A stretch of DNA of 64,000 nucleotides from Nakamurella lactea DSM 19367 (GTDB lineage: Bacteria > Actinomycetota > Actinomycetes > Mycobacteriales > Nakamurellaceae). The translations under genes and the position numbers were made by a program. The stretch is from NCBI RefSeq assembly GCF_000426645.1, contig NZ_AUFT01000020.1, positions 44,585 to 108,584 of the forward strand, written 5' to 3'. The notes under the pieces were generated by a model. It saw only the letters and a program-made list of their open reading frames with translations. It was not told the DNA's origin and did not search any database. This document shows, one piece after another, positions 58,367-64,000 of this stretch; within the stretch, counting starts at the first letter, position 1, and each line of letters opens with the position of its first letter.

Positions 58367-59433
58367 AGCAGTTCGGCGTCCCAGTCATCGATCGCCCACG
58401 GCGCCCGGTCGCCGGGCGCCGCGGCCGGCGCCGCGTCAACCGCCGCGGTCGCCGCGGCCAGCAACGGGACCATCAGCAGTGACGGCCCGGCGATGCCACC
58501 GCCCAGCCGCAGCCCGGTGAGCGGCTCCGTCCGCAACAGTTCCAGCAGCCTGCGGTGCAGCACCCCGGGCACGGGTGCGGGGACCAGTACGTATCGCTCG
58601 GCGCCCGGCGCGAACCGATGGGCCAGCACGGCGGCAACGGCGCCCGGAATGTCGTCCACCAGCACGGGAATGCCGCGCAGGGCCGACTCCAACACGAAGC
58701 CGGTGAGCGCGGCCAGATCGGCGCCGCCGGCGACCCGGAGCTGGGTGGCCGCGTCCGGGTTGCCGACGGTCAACCGGTAGCGGGCGTCGCGTACGGCGGT
58801 GGCTCGGCGGATCCAGGCGTCGTCGTCCACCCCGGTTCCGCGACCGGCCGCGTCCACCGGCTCGAGCCCGGTCAGGAACGCGCCGATGGCCGCTGCGGCG
58901 ACGCCGGCGCCGACCCCGCAGACCGAGCCGATCAACATTTCGGCGCCGGCGTCGAGGTCGGCGGTGGCCGCGTCCCGACCGGCCTGGATGGCCCTGGCCA
59001 CCTCCTGGGCGGTCAATGCGTCCTCGATGTCGATGCGACCGGACCCCCGGCGGACCCGGTTCCTGCGCACCCCGCCGATCTCGTCGTCGCTGTCGATGGC
59101 CAGGTCGATCACCGTCACACCGACCGCCGCCCGGTGCGCCAGCAGTGCGGTGTAGCCCGTACCGGACGCCAGGTCGGCCGCCCGCCGGCGGGTGGCCTCC
59201 GGCAGATCGGCCGAAACGTCCTGGGCGGCGATCCCGTGATCGCCGGCGAACACCGTCAGCCGCACCGATGCCGGCGTGATCGGCGGCACCGCGGCGCCGC
59301 GAAGGGCGGCGAGAGTGTCGGCGACCGCTGCGAATTCACCGAGCGCGCCGGCCGGCAACAGACCGCGCCGTTCGGCGCTGGCGGCGGCCGCTCCGAGGTC
59401 GGGCGCTGGCACCTGCAAGGGGTCGCTGGTCAC
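58363..59433 (-). CDS. cobT: Nicotinate-nucleotide-dimethylbenzimidazole phosphoribosyltransferase-like protein
   Basis: 356 aa. CobT makes alpha-ribazole phosphate for the lower ligand of cobalamin. Seen: VFAGDHGIAAQDVSADLPE, the signature catalytic loop; EMLIGSVCGVGAGVAAAAIGAFLTG; VRDARYRLTVGNPDAATQLRVAGGADLAALTGFVLESA; and VLVDDIPGAVAAVLAHRFAPG, VPAPVPGVLHRRLLELL. The C-terminal glutamate region (GLRLGGGIAG) has the Gly-rich form with Gly instead of the usual GEGTG Glu, which needs checking. GTG 59433 is 7 nt after TAGCGT, so leaderless. No cobS, cobU or cobC is next to it. Confidence 0.85.
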   Translation of the reverse strand: MTSDPLQVPAPDLGAAAASAERRGLLPAGALGEFAAVADTLAALRGAAVPPITPASVRLTVFAGDHGIAAQDVSADLPEATRRRAADLASGTGYTALLAHRAAVGVTVIDLAIDSDDEIGGVRRNRVRRGSGRIDIEDALTAQEVARAIQAGRDAATADLDAGAEMLIGSVCGVGAGVAAAAIGAFLTGLEPVDAAGRGTGVDDDAWIRRATAVRDARYRLTVGNPDAATQLRVAGGADLAALTGFVLESALRGIPVLVDDIPGAVAAVLAHRFAPGAERYVLVPAPVPGVLHRRLLELLRTEPLTGLRLGGGIAGPSLLMVPLLAAATAAVDAAPAAAPGDRAPWAIDDWDAELL

Positions 59434-59493
59434 AGGCAGCACGCTACCGTCGCGCGCCGATGGCACCGACACCCCAAACCCGACCGCCAGTTT

Positions 59494-59509
59494 GTTAACC
59501 GCCGTTAAC
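59494..59509. promoter_or_regulatory. GTTAAC-cgcc-GTTAAC dyad between cobT and acyl-CoA dehydrogenase genes
   Basis: Two copies of the self-complementary GTTAAC separated by 4 bp, in the 116-bp divergent gap. A+T-rich against its surroundings. It could be a TetR- or FadR-type operator for the dehydrogenase gene; no regulator is adjacent. Confidence 0.55.
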
Positions 59510-59549
59510 TTCAGGCACACTGACGGCACCGACCCAGTGGGGAGCCACC

Positions 59550-60722
59550 ATGCCCGACAGTTTGAATTTCGCCGAACCGGCCGAGTACGCGGAGATCCGG
59601 GCCGCGGTCCGGCAGATCTCGGCCGCCCACGGGCTGCGGGAGTACGCCGAGCGCGGCAAGCACTCCGAGCCACAGACCGAACTGTGGGAAGAGCTGGGGG
59701 ACGCCGGCTTCATCGGGATCAACGTTCCGGCGGAGTTCGGCGGCGGTGGCGCCGGGATGAGTGAACTGGCGGTGGTCGCCGAGGCGTCCGCGTCGGTCGG
59801 GTGCCCGCTGTTGCTGTTGCTGGTCTCCAGCGCGATCAGCGTGGAGATCCTGGCCCGCTACGGGTCCGCGGAACAGCAGCAGCAGTGGCTGACGCCGCTG
59901 GCCGGTGGCCGGACGAAGATGGCGTTCGCCATCACCGAACCGGACGCCGGCAGCAACTCGCACCGGATCACCACCACGGCCCGGCCGGCCGACGACGGCA
60001 GCGGCGACTGGTTGATCTCCGGGCAGAAGTACTACATCTCCGGCGTCGAGGAGTCGGCGGCGATCCTCACGGTCACCAGGACCGGAACCGATGACCGGGG
60101 TCGAGCGCAGGTGTCCCTGTTCATCGTCCCGACCGACGCCGCGGGACTGACGGCGACCAGATTGCCGGTAGCCGCGCAGATCCCGGACAAGCAGTACACG
60201 CTCTTCTTCGACGACGTCCGGGTGCCGGCGGCCGCGCTGGTCGGCACGGCCGGCGAGGGTTTCAAGCCGTTGTTCGACGGGCTCAACCCGGAGCGGATCG
60301 CCTCCGCGGCGCTGTGCGTCGGCATCGGCCGGTTCGCCCTGGACCAGGCGGCCGAATACGCCAGGACCCGCTCGGTCTGGGGTGCCCCGATCGGCACCCA
60401 CCAGGGGGTGTCGCATCCGTTGGCGCAGGCCAAGATCAACGTCGAGCTGGCGGCCCTGATGCTGGCCAAGGCGGCCTGGTTGCACGACCGTGGTGAAGAA
60501 GCCGGCGAGACCGCGAACATGGCCAAGGCCGCCGCCGCCGACGCTGCGGTTGCCGCCGTCGACGCCGCGATCCAGGCGCACGGCGGCAACGGCCTGTCGG
60601 AGGAGTACGGCCTGCTGCCGCTGTACGGGATGGCCAGGCTGCTGCGGATCGCGCCGGTCAGCAAGGAAATGGTGCTCAACTACGTCGCCCAGCACACCCT
60701 GAAGCTGCCGCGCTCGTACTGA
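59550..60722 (+). CDS. Acyl-CoA dehydrogenase family protein
   Basis: 390-aa FAD enzyme. Seen: WEELGDAGFIGINVPAEFGGGGAG, MAFAITEPDAGSNSHRITTTA (FAD/substrate signature 1), ISGQKYYISGVEESAAILTVTRT, the C-terminal four-helix part VWGAPIGTHQGVSHPLAQAKINVE and IQAHGGNGLSEEYGLLPLYGMARL. The usual C-terminal Y-E-G-T catalytic-base motif is replaced by IAPVSKEMVLN, so the catalytic Glu may lie elsewhere (as in isovaleryl-type enzymes) or be absent. GGGGAG is 5 nt before the ATG. No electron-transfer or CoA-ligase gene is adjacent, so the substrate is unclear. Confidence 0.87.
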   Translation: MPDSLNFAEPAEYAEIRAAVRQISAAHGLREYAERGKHSEPQTELWEELGDAGFIGINVPAEFGGGGAGMSELAVVAEASASVGCPLLLLLVSSAISVEILARYGSAEQQQQWLTPLAGGRTKMAFAITEPDAGSNSHRITTTARPADDGSGDWLISGQKYYISGVEESAAILTVTRTGTDDRGRAQVSLFIVPTDAAGLTATRLPVAAQIPDKQYTLFFDDVRVPAAALVGTAGEGFKPLFDGLNPERIASAALCVGIGRFALDQAAEYARTRSVWGAPIGTHQGVSHPLAQAKINVELAALMLAKAAWLHDRGEEAGETANMAKAAAADAAVAAVDAAIQAHGGNGLSEEYGLLPLYGMARLLRIAPVSKEMVLNYVAQHTLKLPRSY

Positions 60723-60787
60723 GCTCGGGTTGCCGGCGGGACCTGGTGCCCAGCCGACCGGGCGGCCGGCGTCGTGCCTGCTCGCGA

Positions 60788-61264
60788 TCAATCGTCGATC
60801 GTTGCCTGCAGGATGGCTCTGATCTTCGCCAGCTTCTCGACGAAGGTCGCGCGGTCGTCACGGCCGAACAGGGCGTCGAACCGACTCTCGATGGCCAGCG
60901 TTGTGCGGTCCGCCGTGGTGGCCAGCCGGCGACCGGCGGCGGTGGCCGTGCAGACCAGCACACCGCTGTGCACGGGCGACGGCGCCCGGACGATCAGTCC
61001 GCGATCGGCCAGATTCGCCAGCACCGCGCCGATCGTCTGCGGGGTGACCAGGCAGGCCCTGGCCACCTGCGCCGCCGAGATCCCGTTGCCGGCAGCGATA
61101 GTGCTCAGCGCGGCGTACTGCGGAACGGTGAGGTGCAACGGTTTGAGTACCTTGGTCTTCGCGGCGATGAGCAGCTGCTCGGTCTGTTTGAGGTGCACGC
61201 CGAGCCGATCGCCGGTGGCGGCGCTCGGCCCGTCGGCCCGCCGAATTCCGTTGCTGCTTCCCAT
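60788..61264 (-). CDS. MarR-family transcriptional regulator
   Basis: 158 aa. Helix-turn-helix and wing: LTVPQYAALSTIAAGNGISAAQVARACLVTPQTIGAVLANLADRGLIVR. The ATG 61264 is exactly 7 nt after TACACT (61277-61272 on the - strand) with no ribosome-binding site, so it is leaderless; an upstream ATG at 61294 lies within the promoter. It is divergent from the aldo/keto reductase operon; a TAAGG-GG-CCTTA dyad lies between. It probably represses itself and that operon. Confidence 0.88.
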   Translation of the reverse strand: MGSSNGIRRADGPSAATGDRLGVHLKQTEQLLIAAKTKVLKPLHLTVPQYAALSTIAAGNGISAAQVARACLVTPQTIGAVLANLADRGLIVRAPSPVHSGVLVCTATAAGRRLATTADRTTLAIESRFDALFGRDDRATFVEKLAKIRAILQATIDD

Positions 61265-61293
61265 ACCCACGAGTGTACGGTGGCTGATGAGCA

Positions 61294-61305
61294 TAAGGGG
61301 CCTTA
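61294..61305. promoter_or_regulatory. TAAGG-GG-CCTTA dyad, possible MarR site
   Basis: 5-bp arms with a 2-bp centre in the gap between the MarR gene and the aldo/keto reductase. It lies about 17-22 bp upstream of the MarR -10 box, in the -35 region. Short, so modest confidence. Confidence 0.45.
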
Positions 61306-61359
61306 CTCGGCTCTGCGGGTCTCGAGCCGATGGCGAACCTCGAACTGAAGGAGAACACA

Positions 61360-62397
61360 GTGCAGCAGCGGAGTCTGGGACAGGGCGGACCGAGCGTCAG
61401 CGCCATTGGCCTGGGATGCATGGGCATGAGCTGGGCGTACGGGCAGGCCGAGCAGGACGACGCGGCCAGCGCCGCACTGCTCGCCGAAGCGGTCGAGTCG
61501 GGCGTGAGTTTCTTCGACACGGCCGACGTCTACGGGCTGGGAGCGAACGAGGAGCTCGTCGGCGCGGCTCTGGCGCCGTTCGCCGATCGGATCACACTGG
61601 CCACCAAGGCCGGCCTGGCTTCACCGGACCGGCAGGCCGGGTCGCTGGTCCCTGACGGCCGGCCGGAACACTTGCGGGAGGCGGTTGACGCCAGTCTGCG
61701 CCGGTTGGGCCGCGAGGTGATCGATCTGTACTACCTGCACCGGGTCGATCCGGCGGTCCCGCTGGAGGAATCGTGGTCGACGATGGCCGAGTTCGTCCGC
61801 TCCGGGAAAGTGAAGGCGATCGGCTTGTCGGAGGTGACGGTGGCGCAACTGGATGCGGCGCAGGCAATTCATCCGGTGGCGGCCGTGCAGTCCGAGTTCT
61901 CGCTGTGGACCAGGGGGCCGGCCGGCGCCGGAGCTCCCGCGGTCGCTTCGGCCGCCGGTACCCCGCGGGACGTCGGGATCGGCGGGCTGAGTGCGGGTGC
62001 TCCCGGCGACGTGATCAGTTGGACGGCAGCCAGCGGTGCAGCCTTCGTGCCCTTCGCCCCGCTCGGTCGTGGGTTCCTGACCGGTGCGTTCGACGCCGGA
62101 ACCACCTTCGCCGAGGGTGACTTCCGGGCCCGCAACCCGCGGTTCGCGGCCGAGGCACTCGCGGCGAATCAGCGCATCGTCGACGAGGTGAAGGCGGTGG
62201 CCGAACAGGCCGGCGCCACCCCGGCCCAGGTGGCGATCGCCTGGGTGCTGGCGCAGGGGGAGCACGTCGTGCCGATCCCCGGAACGAAGCGGAGCAAGTA
62301 CCTGCAGGAGAACATCGGGGCGGCCGCACTGCGACTCGACGCCGAGCAGTTGGACCGGCTGAGCAACCTGCCGGCACCCGAAGGGGAGCGTTACTGA
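61360..62397 (+). CDS. Aldo/keto reductase with an extra internal loop
   Basis: 345 aa, NADPH-dependent (beta/alpha)8 barrel of the YccK/AKR13-like group. N-term LGQGGPSVSAIGLGCMGMSWAYG, catalytic Asp/Tyr in FFDTADVYGLGANEELVG, Lys in LATKAG, His in YYLHRVDP, and VPIPGTKRSKYLQEN for NADPH. GTG 61360 has AAGGAG 6 nt upstream; ATG 61330 would add ten residues. Between SLWTRGP and the strand FVPFAPLGRGFLTG a ~35-residue Gly/Ala-rich stretch (PAVASAAGTPRDVGIGGLSAG) replaces the usual short helix, suggesting a changed substrate pocket. The stop overlaps the next ATG (TGATG). Confidence 0.88.
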   Translation: MQQRSLGQGGPSVSAIGLGCMGMSWAYGQAEQDDAASAALLAEAVESGVSFFDTADVYGLGANEELVGAALAPFADRITLATKAGLASPDRQAGSLVPDGRPEHLREAVDASLRRLGREVIDLYYLHRVDPAVPLEESWSTMAEFVRSGKVKAIGLSEVTVAQLDAAQAIHPVAAVQSEFSLWTRGPAGAGAPAVASAAGTPRDVGIGGLSAGAPGDVISWTAASGAAFVPFAPLGRGFLTGAFDAGTTFAEGDFRARNPRFAAEALAANQRIVDEVKAVAEQAGATPAQVAIAWVLAQGEHVVPIPGTKRSKYLQENIGAAALRLDAEQLDRLSNLPAPEGERY

Positions 62398-62954
62398 TGC
62401 GAGAAGCATTGTTGCTGATGGACTTCCAGCACTATCCGGTGCAGGCAGTGCCCGGCTCAGGCGCGGCGGTCGGCGCGGCCCGGCGCGCGCTGGCCGCGGC
62501 ACGTCGGGCCGGGCTGACGGTGATTCACATCCGGGTCGCGTTCCGGCCCGGTCACCCCGAGATCCCGACCCGGATCCACGCCTTCGACGGCCTGTTGGGC
62601 ACGGAGGTGTTCAGCGAGACGAATACGCACACGCGTTTCGAGATCGAACCGATCGAGGGCGAAGTAGTGGTCACCAAACGCTTCTACTCGGGGTTCGGGC
62701 ACAGCGACCTGGACATCGTGCTGCGGGCGGCCGGGGCCGAGCAGGTGACGATGGCGGGACTGGCCACCTCCGGCGTGGTGCTCTCGACGGTGCGCGACGC
62801 TCTCGAGCGCGGTTACCGGACGACCGTGCTGGCCGATGCCTGCGCCGATCCGGACCCCGAGGTGCACCGGGTGCTGATGGACAAGGTGATCGCGCCCAAC
62901 GCCGACGTGTTGACCGTCGATGCCTGGACCCGGACGCTGCCGGTCGCCGCCTGA
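62397..62954 (+). CDS. Isochorismatase-fold hydrolase lacking the catalytic cysteine
   Basis: 185 aa. Catalytic Asp in LLLMDFQ and Lys in VVTKRFYSGF are present. The nucleophile loop, usually T-x-x-C-V-x-x-T, reads GLATSGVVLSTVRDA, with Val in place of Cys. So it is not a standard cysteine amidohydrolase; like EntB/PhzD-type isochorismatases it may act without a cysteine, or bind only. Coupled to the aldo/keto reductase by 1-nt overlap and presumably controlled by the divergent MarR. The two enzymes may act in sequence on one imported compound. Confidence 0.85.
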   Translation: MREALLLMDFQHYPVQAVPGSGAAVGAARRALAAARRAGLTVIHIRVAFRPGHPEIPTRIHAFDGLLGTEVFSETNTHTRFEIEPIEGEVVVTKRFYSGFGHSDLDIVLRAAGAEQVTMAGLATSGVVLSTVRDALERGYRTTVLADACADPDPEVHRVLMDKVIAPNADVLTVDAWTRTLPVAA

Positions 62955-63477
62955 CGAGCATCGGCAGATCGGCGACGCGGCGAAGCCCGCCGGCCGCGCG
63001 ACCTTGAATTGTCCGTTGTCACCTGCGCGGCTGCCGAGCGCCCGCAGCATCCGTGGCCGTTCGTCTTGCACGTCAAAAGCGTCGATGGCCGGTTACGGGT
63101 GGGTTTGACCGGTAGTGATCCGGACCTGGTGGCGCACCATGCCGTGTTGAATGCGTGTCGCGCCAGCGCTTACCGCGCCACCCGGAGACTCCTGTCCAAG
63201 ATCGACGGTGCGCCCTGGCGGGCCCTGCAGGGCGGGCCAGGCGGCGCTGAGCAGGACGGTGCCGCAGGGCCCCACTGTCGGTGCCGGCTTCTACCGTTGT
63301 CTATGCCGACCTGGCCGGGCTGGACGACGGTCGGCAGGAGCGGCCTGTCCGGCGCTGCCGTTTGCGATCGGATGCGGCTTCGCGGATCGCGTCCGTTTGG
63401 GTGAAATCCCTTGCGGTGTCGACGATTCGGAGTAGACTAGTACAAACGTACGAGTGGCTTTGCTGGGGGTGGAACGG
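62955..63477 (+). other. Intergenic stretch with hairpin and promoter, no confident gene
   Basis: Open frames here (for example 63009-63404) have no family match, ribosome-binding site or plausible protein composition. A G+C-rich imperfect hairpin lies at 63210-63246 (CCTGGC...GCCAGG around CCCTGCAGGG). TTGCGG (63411-63416) and TAGACT (63433-63438), 16 bp apart, make a plausible promoter for the DUF222 gene; that spot is unusually A+T-rich. Confidence 0.5.
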
Positions 63478-64000
63478 GTGACGGTCATGGGATCGATAAT
63501 GAACGCTGCCCGCCCGGACGGGATGGAGATGAGGTTCCCCGGGGCGCAGCGGGGCGGGCTCGAGGTCGAGTTGGCCGGACTGCTCGCCGACATGGGGGAC
63601 GAAGTGGCTCAGTCGGTGAAGGCGTTCACCGCGATCTTGCGTACCTCGGCCCCGGCTGCCGACCCGGCCGCCCGGATCGAGCGGATCGCCGCGTTGGAGC
63701 AGGCCCGAGCCGTGTTGGCGGCGGCGCAGTTGGCGGAGGAGGTGGCGTTCGCCGAGCAGCAACGCGCCGAGCAACTCGCATCCGGTGTTCCGGCGTCGAA
63801 GTTGGGCCGCGGCATCGCCGAGCAGATCGGGTTCGCCCGGCGGATCTCCCCGGTCGCCGCGTCCCGGCACGTCGGCCTGGCGGTCACCCTGCGGGACCGG
63901 CTCCCCGAAGCGTTCAAACAGCTGTGGGCGGGTGCGGTGTCCGAGGACCAGTGCGCGATCCTGGCGAACCGCACCTCGCACCTCACGGACACCGACGCGA
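63478..64000 (+). CDS. DUF222-domain protein, probable HNH endonuclease (13E12-like), 3' partial
   Basis: An open frame from GTG 63478 runs off the end (174 codons read). AARIERIAALEQARAVLAAAQLAEEVAFAEQQ, then LGRGIAEQIGFARRISPVAASRHVGLAVTLRDRLPEAFKQLWAGAVSEDQCAILA, is the DUF222 pattern; these proteins normally end in an HNH nuclease domain, which would lie beyond the window. They are highly multicopy in some actinomycetes (M. tuberculosis 13E12 repeats, Nakamurella-like genomes). The opposite-strand open frame here is a shadow. Role uncertain; a mobile or nuclease-type element is likely. Confidence 0.85.
   Translation, partial: MTVMGSIMNAARPDGMEMRFPGAQRGGLEVELAGLLADMGDEVAQSVKAFTAILRTSAPAADPAARIERIAALEQARAVLAAAQLAEEVAFAEQQRAEQLASGVPASKLGRGIAEQIGFARRISPVAASRHVGLAVTLRDRLPEAFKQLWAGAVSEDQCAILANRTSHLTDTDA

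Noticed and set aside
63009..63404. A 131-codon frame considered as a small gene
   Set aside because: No ribosome-binding site, family match or balanced composition; the C-terminal half overlaps the hairpin region.
63301..63981. A 226-codon frame on the - strand at the right end
   Set aside because: It is the complement of the DUF222 coding frame, which has clear family sequence on the + strand.

Overview
The window is G+C-rich DNA with dense, ATGA-overlapping gene pairs, many GTG starts and several apparently leaderless genes, which points to an actinomycete (Actinomycetota). Gene order follows the Mycobacterium tuberculosis chromosome from about Rv3027c down to Rv2976c: acyltransferase pair, iscS, mnmA, MetE-like gene, ligA, ACT protein, gatCAB, LppZ-like lipoprotein, Cfp6-like PH protein, ilvBNC, serA, leuB, FAH-family gene, tRNA-Gln/Glu, IclR regulator, leuCD, hup, mutT1-like, ppk, gpsA, ddl, DUF3515, thiL, ung. 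The organism is therefore a relative of the Mycobacteriales; a Nakamurella-like lineage is a guess from gene content only.

Layout. 1-2.9 kb: end of a GABA-degradation pair (gabD, gabT). 3-8.3 kb: an OlsB/OlsA-like acyltransferase pair, then iscS-mnmA (tRNA thiolation) and a MetE-like protein. 8.3-10.2 kb: a MarR-MFS efflux module with a perfect operator. 10.2-12.5 kb: a SoxR regulator facing an SDR oxidoreductase and a divergent QueA-like protein from a textbook MerR-type promoter. 12.6-14.75 kb: ligA. 14.8-17.25 kb: a visibly A+T-richer insertion with an unknown anchored protein, a doubly frameshifted secreted serine protease and an IS3-type transposase remnant. 17.25-27 kb: a lipoprotein deacetylase-like protein, ACT protein, gatCAB, a sorbosone-dehydrogenase lipoprotein, an AAA ATPase and a nuclease lipoprotein.

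27-46 kb is a branched-chain amino acid region: ilvD, ilvBNC, serA, leuB, cimA and leuCD, interrupted by a large secreted subtilase. Two control layers can be read. One is a leaderless leader peptide (MHSQLLVIT) with an attenuator before ilvB. The other is an identical 20-bp box upstream of ilvB and in the IclR-leuC intergenic region, a likely operator of the LtbR/NdgR-type IclR regulator. gltX, expected next to the tRNA-Gln/tRNA-Glu pair, is absent.

46-56 kb: HU protein with a repeat tail, a ppk-nudix/phosphatase operon, PlsC-gpsA-ddl, DUF3515, a stand-alone Lrp ligand domain, thiL (apparently with an ATC start) and ung. 56-64 kb is more variable: an MFS/HxlR divergent pair, cobT, an acyl-CoA dehydrogenase, a MarR-aldo/keto reductase-isochorismatase-fold module, and the start of a DUF222/HNH-type protein running off the end.

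No CRISPR array, prophage, plasmid module or classical defence island is visible. The most unusual pieces are the SoxR-linked QueA paralog, the ilvB leader plus shared operator, and the thiL start.
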